From an uncultured Eubacteriales bacterium (GTDB taxonomy: Bacteria; Bacillota; Clostridia; Christensenellales; Aristaeellaceae): DNA of 64,000 bases. Within the stretch, counting starts at the first letter, position 1; every line of letters starts with the position of its first letter. Position numbers and translations under genes: made by a program. Below are positions 50,750 through 58,856 of the stretch, one piece after another. The DNA is taken from the NCBI GenBank assembly GCA_902800625.1, contig CADCFG010000003.1:98653-162652 (forward strand), in the 5' to 3' direction. The notes under the pieces are model-generated. The model saw only the letters and a list, made by a program, of their open reading frames with translations. It had not been told where the DNA came from and made no database searches.

Positions 50750-51691
50750 TCAGTTAAAATATACCAGTTCTTCCTTGGGCGGGTTGGCGGGCGTCACCTT
50801 CTCCTCAATGAGGATGATGGCGTCGGTATTGTGCAGGGGGCTGAAGCTCTTTTCGGCCCTGGCATCCACGAAGATCCAGTCGTTGGTCTTGGGCGGCTGG
50901 CCCTTGAACTGGCACAGGAAGCCGATGCCGCCGATGTCCTCGGCGCAGCAGGTCATCACGTGCCGGCCGAACACATAGCAGTTCTTGGGCATGTCGTCCA
51001 TGCGGAAGGCGCGGCCCCGGGCGTGGATGCGCTTGCCGTCGTAGCGGTCGGGGTGCTCCAGCGCGTCCAGGTAGAAGGTGCCGAAGTCCTCGTCGCCGAT
51101 GACCACCGGGTCGGCCTTTACGTCGTAGGGCAGATCCTCGTCGGCTACGCCGTCGTCGGTGGTGCCGTCCAGGTTCTCAAAGAAGATGCGGGTGCCGCTG
51201 TTCAGGCCCTTCACCGCCCGGCGCCAGGGGCTCTTGCGGCTGTTTTCGTCGCAGCGGTTGAAGATGACCAGGTCGGCCTCCTTCAGGCCGTCGGCCATGT
51301 ACTTGCGCATGTTCTTCAGGTACAGCTCGAAGGTTTGGGCGTCCACCAGGTCGATGATCTGCGCCAGCGCCCAGCTGTCCGGCTTTTCGGCGGCGTACAG
51401 GCTCTCCATCAGCCAGGTGGCGTTGTATTCGATAATCACGCGCTCGGGCTGGTGCTCCCGGTTCATGCGCATCAGGCGCTTGCCCGCGATCTGCTTCACG
51501 TCGTCCAGGCTCACCAGCACGGTGTTGCTCTGCCTGAGCACCTCGGGGTCGTACTCCTCCTCCCCCTCCTCGCAGCACAGCAGCAGGGTGCGCTCACCCT
51601 CGCTGAAGCCCTCGTCGGTCAGCATCTCGGTGATGAACTTCGTCTTGCCCGCGCCCAGGAAGCCGGTGACGATGTAGACTGGTACGTTCAT
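50750..51691 (-). CDS. CobW-family GTPase fused to a DUF1980-like C-terminal domain
   Basis: The 313-residue protein begins with a P-loop (YIVTGFLGAGKTKF, 5-18) and the CobW fold; VIFNRCD lies in the G4 position (usually NKxD). The canonical CxCC metal motif is absent; LLLCCEEGEEEYDPE lies in a comparable area. The last 120 residues (IHARGRAFRMDDMPKNCYVFG, MTCCAEDIGGIGFLCQF) resemble the DUF1980/TIGR03943 protein that is normally encoded separately beside a CobW GTPase and a permease. It follows the His-rich CobW gene by 26 bp. A metal-trafficking role is inferred. Confidence 0.8.
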   Translation of the reverse strand: MNVPVYIVTGFLGAGKTKFITEMLTDEGFSEGERTLLLCCEEGEEEYDPEVLRQSNTVLVSLDDVKQIAGKRLMRMNREHQPERVIIEYNATWLMESLYAAEKPDSWALAQIIDLVDAQTFELYLKNMRKYMADGLKEADLVIFNRCDENSRKSPWRRAVKGLNSGTRIFFENLDGTTDDGVADEDLPYDVKADPVVIGDEDFGTFYLDALEHPDRYDGKRIHARGRAFRMDDMPKNCYVFGRHVMTCCAEDIGGIGFLCQFKGQPPKTNDWIFVDARAEKSFSPLHNTDAIILIEEKVTPANPPKEELVYFN

Positions 51692-51717
51692 AACAATACT
51701 CTCCTATCGGGCACCAT

Positions 51718-52866
51718 TTAAATCCCGAACAGCTCCTTGATGGCGTCCTGGTTGATCTTCACGCCGATGACGCACAGCCGGCCGGTGTAATCAGCGGGGC
51801 CATAGCGGAAGTCGGTCTCGCCGGGCACGTAGTCGAAGTGCAGCCACTGGCCGTCGTTCAGGGGCAGGATGCCCTTGGCGCGCAGGATCTGGCCGTACTC
51901 GGCGCCGTTGCCGTCGTCCAGCTCCTCCAGGGCCTTGCGGATGTCGGCCTCGTCGAAGTGCTTGGGCGTCTCCACGCCGATGTTGTCGAAGATCTCGTCG
52001 GCGTGATGGTGGCCGTGGTGGTCGTGATCGTGGCCGCAGGAGCAGTGATCGTGATCGTGATGATGCTCGTGCTCGTCGTGATCGTGATGGTGCTCGTGCT
52101 CGTCGTGATCGTGATGATGCTCGTGCTCGTCGTGATCGTGATGGTGCTCGTGTTCGTCGTGATCGTGATCGTGATGATGCTCGTGCTCGTCGTGATCGTG
52201 ATCGTGATGATGCTCGTGCTCGTGATCGTGGTGATCCGGCTCGGGCAGGTCGTCCAGGGTCAGCAGGAAGCTGGGATGCTCGATGGTCTCCAGCATCTTG
52301 GCGCTGTCCAGCTCGTCCCAGGGGGTGGTGATGATGCGGGCGCGCTCGTTGTGGCCGCGCAGCAGGTTCACGCACTTTTCGATCTTGTCCTGGGTGGTCA
52401 TCTGGGTGCGGCTTAAGATGATGGTCTCGGCGCTCTCGATCTGGTCGATGAAGAATTCGCCGAAGTTGTGGGCGTACATGCGGCACTTGCCCACGTCCGC
52501 CACGGTGGCGCAGCCCGCCAGGGTGATCTCGTGGGTCTTGGCCACATCGTCCACCACGCGGCGGATGTCGCTCAGCTTGCCCACGCCGGAGGGCTCGATC
52601 AGGATGCGGTCGGGGTGATAGGTGTCGATCAGCTGGCCCAGGGCCTCGGTGAAGTCTCCCACCAGGGTGCAGCAGATGCAGCCGGAATTCAGCTCGGTGA
52701 TCTGCACGCCGGTTTCCTTCATGAAGCCGCCGTCGATGCCCACTTCGCCGTACTCGTTCTCCAGCAGCACCACCTTTTCGCCCTCAAACGCGCCGTCCAG
52801 CAGCTTCTTGATCAGCGTGGTCTTGCCCGCGCCAAGGAAGCCGGAAATGATGTTTACTTTGGTCAT
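51718..52866 (-). CDS. CobW/ZNG1-type metal-chaperone GTPase with a long His-rich segment
   Basis: The 382-residue protein has the P-loop ISGFLGAGKTTLI (8-20), NEYGEVGID, the metal motif C63-I-C65-C66, EPSGVGKLSDI and a C-terminal CobW_C domain. Residues about 212-290 are nearly pure His/Asp/Glu in repeating HEHHHDHDHDE-type units, ending in HCSCGHDHDHHGHHH. Such proteins deliver zinc (or another transition metal) to target enzymes using GTP; the His segment probably stores metal. It is first in a two-gene operon with the CobW-DUF1980 fusion. No Zur box was identified. Confidence 0.92.
   Translation of the reverse strand: MTKVNIISGFLGAGKTTLIKKLLDGAFEGEKVVLLENEYGEVGIDGGFMKETGVQITELNSGCICCTLVGDFTEALGQLIDTYHPDRILIEPSGVGKLSDIRRVVDDVAKTHEITLAGCATVADVGKCRMYAHNFGEFFIDQIESAETIILSRTQMTTQDKIEKCVNLLRGHNERARIITTPWDELDSAKMLETIEHPSFLLTLDDLPEPDHHDHEHEHHHDHDHDEHEHHHDHDHDEHEHHHDHDEHEHHHDHDEHEHHHDHDEHEHHHDHDHCSCGHDHDHHGHHHADEIFDNIGVETPKHFDEADIRKALEELDDGNGAEYGQILRAKGILPLNDGQWLHFDYVPGETDFRYGPADYTGRLCVIGVKINQDAIKELFGI
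52026..52240 (-). repeat. In-frame tandem repeats encoding the His-rich segment
   Basis: Units of 30 to 36 bp built from TCGTGATCGTGATGATGCTCG-like blocks are repeated about six times with small length changes in multiples of six bases. Repeat number could vary between strains without frameshift. Confidence 0.8.
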
Positions 52867-53210
52867 AATAAATCACCTGTCCTGTTCTATGATATATCGC
52901 CGGGAGCCCGGCGGGGTTGGGAAGCGTTTGCCGCTTTCGCGAGCTTCTTTTCCACTGTTGATGATACCCCTTTTGTATGAATTTGTCATGCAAAGCCGGG
53001 GGATTTCACCAAATAATAACATGAAAAGCCCTCCCCGCGGACGATGCCATTTGGATAAGCGAATCGAAAAAGATCCTTCGACTGCGCTGCCGCTCCGTCC
53101 AGGATGACGCCCGTCGAACGGTTGTCATTCTGAGCGAAGGCGAAGCCGAAGTCGAAGAATCTTTCTTCTATGACACTGCTCCCGCGAAGGGAAGGCTCAC
53201 CATTCTTATC
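52867..53210. other. 344-bp gene-free region containing an inverted-repeat element
   Basis: No coding sequence was seen. The left part carries the leader of the CobW operon, with a ribosome site near 52875-52880. The right part is the repeat at 53069-53164. Confidence 0.65.
53069..53164. repeat. 96-bp inverted-repeat element, TCATTCTGAGCG family, copy 2
   Basis: AAAGATCCTTCGACT (53069-53083) is the inverse of AGTCGAAGAATCTTT (53150-53164) at 14 of 15 positions. The core GTCATTCTGAGCGAAGG matches copies at 28306 and 58720. Confidence 0.8.
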
Positions 53211-54077
53211 TCACGGCATGAGGTTGTCCAGGCCGACAGCGGTGACGAAGTCGCCGTACTTGACCAGCACCATGTCCAGCTCGCTGCGCAGATCCTCCAG
53301 CTGCATGGGCGTCAGGTTCAGCGCGTCCAGCTTCTCTTCATCGTCGGTGATGTTGATGAAGGTCATCATCTCGTTGGTCAGCTGCATGGTGCCCGACAGG
53401 CGCATGCCCCGGCCGTTCTGGATGGCGGACAGCTCGAACGCGCCCGTCTCGGGGCTGTAGTTGAAGCGCAGCACGGCCTCGTCGTTCAGCGCCTCCACCT
53501 GCTGGTAGAGCTCGTCCAGGTCCACGTCCTGTGTGGCCTCCATGCCCTCGGTGACGGACAGCAGAGACTCCGCCGTGCTGATCAGCTGGGGCATGGGCAG
53601 CGGCACCTCCACCGAGCGCATGCCGTTCCCATCGTCCCGGGTCATGGCATAGAGCACCACGTCCAGGTGGGAACCCGCCAGCTGCAGCACCTGGGTCAGG
53701 CTGCGCACGGTATCGTCGGCGCTGCCTTCCTCGCCGGTGAAAGCCTGCAGGTCGATGGCGTAGGTGCCGCTGATGCCGCCCATGGAGAGCAGCACCTCCC
53801 GGTCCGCCAGCTGGACGACGCCGTCCACCATCTGGCCATTGTCATTGGCGAAATTGACCTGAAGCGTGGGTGCGCCCTGGCTGACGCCGATGGCTGCCGT
53901 CAGGCTGGAGCCCTCGAAGCGCACGCTGCGCATGCCGTTTTCGTCCACGTAGGCCATGGTCAGTTCCGTCAGGCGCAGGATGCTGGCTTCCGTCTCGGCG
54001 ACGGGAACCGGCTCGGACAGTGCCGCCACGCCCAGCAGCAACGCCAGCGCCAACACCAGCGCGGCCAACTTATTCAT
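53211..54077 (-). CDS. Secreted protein of unknown function, paralogue of the 54285-55574 product
   Basis: The 288-residue precursor has a signal peptide (about 1-23). The mature part is beta-rich: LTELTMAYVDENGMRSVRFE, then GAPTLQVNFANDNGQMVDGV and ADREVLLSMGGISGTYAIDL. The latter segments align with the neighbouring protein (GVPTIQLDVTGGGEALLGAE, GGNMVLNIDGLSRPIA). The C-terminal half is shorter and different. GGAGGT lies seven bases before ATG 54077, behind a TTGACA/TATAAT promoter. No named family was recognised. Confidence 0.75.
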   Translation of the reverse strand: MNKLAALVLALALLLGVAALSEPVPVAETEASILRLTELTMAYVDENGMRSVRFEGSSLTAAIGVSQGAPTLQVNFANDNGQMVDGVVQLADREVLLSMGGISGTYAIDLQAFTGEEGSADDTVRSLTQVLQLAGSHLDVVLYAMTRDDGNGMRSVEVPLPMPQLISTAESLLSVTEGMEATQDVDLDELYQQVEALNDEAVLRFNYSPETGAFELSAIQNGRGMRLSGTMQLTNEMMTFINITDDEEKLDALNLTPMQLEDLRSELDMVLVKYGDFVTAVGLDNLMP

Positions 54078-54142
54078 ATGCAAAACCTCCGAACCGCGCC
54101 TGGCGCGGTATCAATAATCAATACAACTGCATGGTTGATAGA

Positions 54143-54170
54143 ATTATACCATCACCGGCGGCATTGTCAA
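54143..54170 (-). promoter_or_regulatory. Promoter of the secreted protein gene at 53211-54077
   Basis: On the minus strand, perfect TTGACA (54165-54170), 16 bp, perfect TATAAT (54143-54148). Confidence 0.75.
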
Positions 54171-54237
54171 CGAAACTGGCCTTAATTCAATGTGAAAGGA
54201 CAATATCTTAACGTGGAAATCGCTGGCTTTACACAAA

Positions 54238-54268
54238 ACGGGAGAGCCGTAGCGCGGCTCTCCCGTGG
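54238..54268 (-). terminator. Terminator of the secreted protein gene at 54285-55574
   Basis: ACGGGAGAGCC and GGCTCTCCCGT form an 11-bp stem, followed by TTTTGTG on the minus strand, 17 bases after the stop codon. Confidence 0.85.
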
Positions 54269-54284
54269 AATGTGTTGCCCGGGC

Positions 54285-55574
54285 TTACGCGGCGGGCTGG
54301 ACCATGACGTTGTTCAGGTAGTTCATCAGTCCGCCCAACGCATTCTGCAGCTCCTGGTTCAGGGCCTGGTTGTCGGCCTCGGTCATACGGCTGGCGTCGT
54401 AGGCCTGATCAGCGTTGGCGATGGCGCGGAAGGCCACGTCGCCCTTGCCCTCGGCCAGATCGGCGGTCAGGTTGACGGTCTGGTCGCGGGCGGTCACCTT
54501 CACGTCCACAGCGCCTTCCTTGGAACCGTCGGCAGCGGGATGCTCTGTGATGTCGATGCTGGCGGCAGTGTTCTGGTTCGGGATCTCAAAGGCGAACACG
54601 GCATACTCCTGGTCGCCCTCCTCGCCATAGGTCAGGCTGGCGTTCATCGTCTCGCCGTTGCCCTCCAGCGCGATGGCAGCCACCTGCGCGCCATCCTGGG
54701 GATACAGGCTGAAGCCCAGCTTCACCTGGCCCATCAGGTCCAGGGCGAAGTCCAGCGTGGCCGCGGCAGGATCGGAGGTCAGATCCAGCTTGCCCAGGGT
54801 GACGGAGGAACCGTCCTGGTACAGCAGGATCTCCAGGCTGTCGCTGTTGTTGCTGGAGACCAGGTACAGGCCGGCAAAGGGCGTGTCCGACTGCATGCTG
54901 TCCTGCACAGGCACCAGGTCCAGCAGCAGCTCGGCGGTGCTGCCGTCGTCGGAAACCTTGCCGGCCAAGGCAAACTGTACGTTCGCCAGCATCTGGTCGA
55001 GGCCGCCCAGCTGGGCCTTGGCCTCGGCGGGAACCTGGGCCAGGATCATCTGCAGGATGCTGCTGATCAGTTCGGCGGGGATCTCAAAGGTCGCGGTCTG
55101 GCCGTCGTTGACGGGCTCAATGCCCAGCATCGGCAGCACGTCCAGCACGCTCATCAGCGGGAGCTTCGGGATGTCCACGCCGGTGAAGGGAGGCAGCTTG
55201 GCGTTGGTCGTGGAATCCAGGTTGGCGAACAGCCCCTCGATGGCCTCCTGGGCCTGGGCATTGTTCATGCTGGCGGCGATGGGGCGGCTCAGGCCGTCGA
55301 TATTCAGCACCATGTTGCCGCCGATAAACTGGATCTCAGCGCCCAGCAGCGCCTCTCCGCCGCCAGTCACGTCCAGCTGGATGGTGGGCACGCCGTCGGG
55401 AGAGCCCACGGCCAGCGTGGCGGTCAGGTCGGACAGGTCGATCTCCTGGGTGCCCGCGGGCGTGGTGGCCACGATATGGATGTTGGAAAAGGTGGTCGTG
55501 TTGGCGGTTTCAGCGAAGGCGGCGGATGCCATCAGCAGCATCAGCGCCAGCGCGAGCGCAAGCATCTTCTTCAT
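54285..55574 (-). CDS. Secreted protein of unknown function, long paralogue
   Basis: The 429-residue precursor has a signal peptide (1-21, ending at AFAET). The mature chain is acidic and beta-rich, with alternating hydrophobic strands (VPTIQLDVTGG, MVLNIDGLSRPI, VTLGKLDLTSDPAAATLDFALDL), reminiscent of lipid-binding or LolA/LppX-like half-barrel proteins, but this is only a structural impression. ATG 55574 has GGAGGGT upstream; the longer open frame is rejected because the signal peptide starts here. A shorter paralogue follows downstream. Confidence 0.75.
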   Translation of the reverse strand: MKKMLALALALMLLMASAAFAETANTTTFSNIHIVATTPAGTQEIDLSDLTATLAVGSPDGVPTIQLDVTGGGEALLGAEIQFIGGNMVLNIDGLSRPIAASMNNAQAQEAIEGLFANLDSTTNAKLPPFTGVDIPKLPLMSVLDVLPMLGIEPVNDGQTATFEIPAELISSILQMILAQVPAEAKAQLGGLDQMLANVQFALAGKVSDDGSTAELLLDLVPVQDSMQSDTPFAGLYLVSSNNSDSLEILLYQDGSSVTLGKLDLTSDPAAATLDFALDLMGQVKLGFSLYPQDGAQVAAIALEGNGETMNASLTYGEEGDQEYAVFAFEIPNQNTAASIDITEHPAADGSKEGAVDVKVTARDQTVNLTADLAEGKGDVAFRAIANADQAYDASRMTEADNQALNQELQNALGGLMNYLNNVMVQPAA

Positions 55575-55616
55575 TGGAATACCCTCCATGTTCTCAAGCG
55601 TATACCGGCATTGGCC

Positions 55617-55645
55617 TTGCAAAATACCCCGCCATCGTTTATAAT
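55617..55645 (+). promoter_or_regulatory. Promoter of dapF
   Basis: TTGCAA (55617-55622), 17 bp, TATAAT (55640-55645). Confidence 0.7.
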
Positions 55646-55710
55646 GGGCGAAACAGGCCCGCCGGGACGGGCCGCTTCCTTCATCAAAACGCGGAAAGGC
55701 GGCGGATACG

Positions 55711-56529
55711 ATGCAATTCACAAAGATGCATGGTATCGGTAATGATTTTATCATAATCGACGGATTTCGTCAACAGATATCCGAGCCTTCGGCCCTGGCA
55801 AAGAGGCTTTGCGACCGGCGCTTCGGCGTCGGCGCGGACGGCCTGATCCTGGCGCTGCCCTCGGACAGGGCCGACGCGCGCATGCGCATCTTCAACGCCG
55901 ACGGCACGGAGCCCGAGATGTGCGGCAACGGCATCCGCTGCCTGGGCAAGTTCCTGTACGACAATGGCATCTGCCGCAGGAAATCCATGGCCATCGAGAC
56001 GCTGGCCGGGGTGCTGGCGCTTGAGATCGAGGCGGAGGACGGCGCGGCCCGGCGGCTCACCGTGGACATGGGCGCACCCATCTTCGATCCGGCGAAGATC
56101 CCCGTGGACGCGGCCGTCAACCGCGTCACGCTGGACGCGGCTGGGCGAAGGCTGGACTTCTTCTGCGTCTCCATGGGCAACCCCCACGCCGTCACCTTCG
56201 ACCTCTACCCCCAGGATGAGGAGTTTCAGCGCCTGGGCGCGCTGCTGGAGCGCCATCCCCTGTTCCCCCGCCGCGCCAACATCGAATTCTGCCGCGTGAA
56301 CGCCTCCGGCGGCGCGGACGTGCGGGTGTGGGAACGTGGCGCCGGCCCCACCCTGGCCTGCGGCACCGGAGCCTGCGCCGTGCTGGCCGCAGGGGCCAGT
56401 CTGGGCCTGCTGCCCCGGGAAGCGGACATCGCCCTGCCCGGCGGCACGCTGCGCATCCGCTGGGACGACGGCGGCCACCTGTTCATGAACGGCCCGGCAC
56501 AGGTCAGCTTCACGGGAAATGTGGAGTGA
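55711..56529 (+). CDS. dapF: Diaminopimelate epimerase
   Basis: DapF converts LL- to meso-diaminopimelate for lysine and peptidoglycan synthesis, using two cysteines without cofactor. The 272-residue protein has Cys71 in EMCGNGIRCLGKF and the second catalytic cysteine in LACGTGACAV (near residue 216). The N-terminal FTKMHGIGNDFIIID signature begins at the chosen ATG, preceded by AAAGGCGG. It has its own promoter and converges with the NlpC/P60 gene. Confidence 0.97.
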   Translation: MQFTKMHGIGNDFIIIDGFRQQISEPSALAKRLCDRRFGVGADGLILALPSDRADARMRIFNADGTEPEMCGNGIRCLGKFLYDNGICRRKSMAIETLAGVLALEIEAEDGAARRLTVDMGAPIFDPAKIPVDAAVNRVTLDAAGRRLDFFCVSMGNPHAVTFDLYPQDEEFQRLGALLERHPLFPRRANIEFCRVNASGGADVRVWERGAGPTLACGTGACAVLAAGASLGLLPREADIALPGGTLRIRWDDGGHLFMNGPAQVSFTGNVE

Positions 56530-56544
56530 AAAAGCATATAATCA

Positions 56545-56574
56545 AACAGGAGTGGCAATCATGCCGCTCCTGTT
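56545..56574. terminator. Bidirectional hairpin between dapF and the NlpC/P60 gene
   Basis: AACAGGAG-T-GGCA and TGCC-G-CTCCTGTT form a stem with a 4-base loop and one mismatch. Weak T tracts follow on both strands. Confidence 0.6.
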
Positions 56575-56596
56575 CATTCTCGCTATTCATCATTCA

Positions 56597-57544
56597 TTAA
56601 TTTTCAAATATACGCCTGCCCCAGCTGAACGTGCGCTTGTAGTAGCCGGACGCAAGGGAGCTGAGGATGACCTTCTTGGCCGCGGAGGATGCGTGGATGA
56701 AGTAGCCGCCGCCCAGGTAGATGCCGGTGTGGTCGCACAGGTCGTCGTCGCTGACGGTGTCGAAACACACCATGTCGCCCCGCTTCAGGTCGTCGTAGGC
56801 GATCTTCTGGAAGCTGTCGTCATAGCCCTGGGCGTAGGACGAGCCCTTGACGGAAGCCTGGGCCTTGCCGTAGCAGTAGAAGCAGAACTTGGCGCAGTCG
56901 AAGCTCTTGGGCGGATTGGCGTTGGAGGCATAGGGCGCGCCCAGCAGGTTCTGGGCCAGGTAGATGGCGAACTCGATTCTCGAGCCCGCGGCGGAGCTGG
57001 TGGTGGAGCGCAGGGATTCCGGCACGGCATCCGCCGCGGAATCGCCGCCGCCTTCGTCACCGCTCTCGGCGTCGTTGTTTTTCAGCTTGGTGCCGGTCAG
57101 CGCGCTGGCCTTCATGTAGCCCTTCTTCGTGCCGGATTTGTTGACGACCCGCACATAGCTGCCATCCACGCCCACCACGTAGACCGTGGAACCGGCGACC
57201 GCCGCGCCTAGCTTCTTCGAGCCGGAGGCGTCCTTGTAGACATAGGCGTTTTCGGCCACATAGGCCTTCACCGGGTTCACCCGATCCAGGTACTTCAGCT
57301 TCACGTAGCCGATGTGTCCCCGGTAGGAGATCTTGCCCCAGCCGTTGGCGTAGGCCTTCAGCGTCACCTTCAGGTTCTTCGGGGCCTTTACGGAGCGGGC
57401 GGAGGTGTCGGCGGACTGATAGATCTTGGTGGTGACGTTCAGCTTCACCGCGATGGAATCCGCCAGGGCGGAAGTGCCCGCGATCAGGACCGCCAGGACC
57501 ATCAGAACCGCAGCGCGCAGCACGCGTCTCGTCCGTCGGGACAT
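56597..57544 (-). CDS. Secreted NlpC/P60 cell-wall peptidase with SH3-like domains
   Basis: The 315-residue precursor has a signal peptide (about 1-28), two SH3-like modules (about 32-90 and 92-150), an acidic Gly-rich linker (158-175), and an NlpC/P60 domain. The catalytic Cys217 lies in SFDCAKFCFYCYG and the His in CDHTGIYLGGG (272), with a third polar residue expected at His284 (YFIHASS). The usual DCSGF motif is replaced by DCAKF. It probably cleaves peptidoglycan stem peptides. The start at 57544 has GGAGGAG eight bases upstream; the longer open frame is discarded. Confidence 0.9.
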   Translation of the reverse strand: MSRRTRRVLRAAVLMVLAVLIAGTSALADSIAVKLNVTTKIYQSADTSARSVKAPKNLKVTLKAYANGWGKISYRGHIGYVKLKYLDRVNPVKAYVAENAYVYKDASGSKKLGAAVAGSTVYVVGVDGSYVRVVNKSGTKKGYMKASALTGTKLKNNDAESGDEGGGDSAADAVPESLRSTTSSAAGSRIEFAIYLAQNLLGAPYASNANPPKSFDCAKFCFYCYGKAQASVKGSSYAQGYDDSFQKIAYDDLKRGDMVCFDTVSDDDLCDHTGIYLGGGYFIHASSAAKKVILSSLASGYYKRTFSWGRRIFEN

Positions 57545-57676
57545 CCTCCCATCTCCTCCCAGTTTATGTTTATCATTTATTTTATCGCCCAATTGTGGCA
57601 AACACAACGGGGTTAATGCTAATTTTTCACCCGAACATCGCAGTTTTATCCAAAACGCGCGGTCGTTTTTTGGTGC

Positions 57677-57705
57677 TTGTGTTCGACGCACCGCCGGAGT
57701 ATAAT
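57677..57705 (+). promoter_or_regulatory. Promoter of psuK
   Basis: TTGTGT (57677-57682), 17 bp, TATAAT (57700-57705), 29 bp before the ATG. Confidence 0.7.
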
Positions 57706-57734
57706 GGTAGGAGACCGGAAAGCGAGGGACGACA

Positions 57735-58676
57735 ATGGGCGAAGGCAGGCTCCGCTGCGCGGTGATCGGCGCGGCAAACATCGACATCGGCGGCTTTCCC
57801 GCGGGCCGGCTGTCCATGCAGGACTCCAGCCCCGGCAAGGTGCGGCTGAGCGCTGGCGGCGTGGGCCGGAACATCGCCTGCAACCTGGCGCGGCTGGGCG
57901 TACAGACCCGCCTCATCGCCCCGCTGGGCACGGATTCCTTCGCCGACATCGTCCGCGCCGACTGCGCCCGGGCGGGCGTGGACACCGGCCTGTGTCTCAC
58001 CTTCGAAGGCGAGGCCAGTTCGTCCTACCTGTTCATCGCCGACGCCGGGGGCGACATGCAGCTGGCCGTGAACGACATGGGCATCTGCGACCGGCTGACG
58101 CCCGAGGCGCTGGAGGGCATCATCCCGCAGCTGAACGCCATGGACGCGGTGGCGCTGGACGCCAACCTGCCCGCGGCAACGCTGGAATACCTGGCGGATC
58201 GGCTGGACGTGCCGCTGATCGCCGACGCGGTGAGCACGGCGAAGGCCCCGCGGCTGCTGGGGGCCATGGGCCGACTTTCCGCCGTCAAGCCCAACGCCAT
58301 CGAGGCCGAGACCCTCACCGGCATCCCCGTCCACGGGCCGGATTCCGCCGCGCGGGCCGCGGCACGGCTCGTGGAGCTGGGCGCGCGGTGCGCCTTCATC
58401 ACCCTGGGCGAGCGGGGCGTGTGCTGCGCCGACGGGCATGGAACGCTGTTCCTGCCAGGCGGGGCCGTGCGCATGGTGAACGCCACCGGCGCGGGCGACG
58501 CCTTCACCGCGGCGCTGACCTGGGCGCTGGCCCGGGGCGGCTCCCTGCGGGACTGCGCCGCCGCGGGCCTGGCCGCCGCGTCCATCGCCGTGGAGAGCAT
58601 GGAGACGGTGAGCCCGGGAATCAGTGAGCAGGCGGTGCGAGCGCGAATGGCGTTGATCGCGGATCCACAGGCATAG
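57735..58676 (+). CDS. psuK: PfkB-family pseudouridine kinase
   Basis: The 313-residue kinase has the two PfkB signatures: GGVGRNIACNLARLG near residue 40 and NATGAGDAFTAALTW near 250, with the catalytic Asp in GAGDAF. PsuK phosphorylates pseudouridine released from RNA turnover. The assignment relies on the adjacent psuG gene; taken alone it would be a PfkB sugar or nucleoside kinase. GAGGGAC precedes the ATG. It ends in TAG. Confidence 0.9.
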   Translation: MGEGRLRCAVIGAANIDIGGFPAGRLSMQDSSPGKVRLSAGGVGRNIACNLARLGVQTRLIAPLGTDSFADIVRADCARAGVDTGLCLTFEGEASSSYLFIADAGGDMQLAVNDMGICDRLTPEALEGIIPQLNAMDAVALDANLPAATLEYLADRLDVPLIADAVSTAKAPRLLGAMGRLSAVKPNAIEAETLTGIPVHGPDSAARAAARLVELGARCAFITLGERGVCCADGHGTLFLPGGAVRMVNATGAGDAFTAALTWALARGGSLRDCAAAGLAAASIAVESMETVSPGISEQAVRARMALIADPQA

Positions 58677-58719
58677 GATGCGCGTTGACTGTCATGGCGC
58701 GGTTCCAGACCGAAATGCA

Positions 58720-58799
58720 CAGATCCTTCGCTCAGGATGACACCGGCAGTGACGGGCTTGTCATTCTGAGCGGAGGCGAAGCCGAAGTCGAAGAATCTG
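58720..58799. repeat. 80-bp inverted-repeat element, TCATTCTGAGCG family, copy 3
   Basis: CAGATCCTTCG (58720-58730) is the inverse of CGAAGAATCTG (58789-58799) with one mismatch. The core TTGTCATTCTGAGCGGAGGC matches copy 2 closely. It sits in the gap between psuK and psuG. Confidence 0.8.
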
Positions 58800-58856
58800 C
58801 AAGAGGCGGTTCAAACTACGCTTTCATTCCCAAACAAACATCAGGAGGATAGATGT

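Noticed and set aside
52026..52240. CRISPR-like or satellite repeat
   Set aside because: The repeats lie in frame inside a CobW GTPase and encode metal-binding residues; there are no unique spacers.
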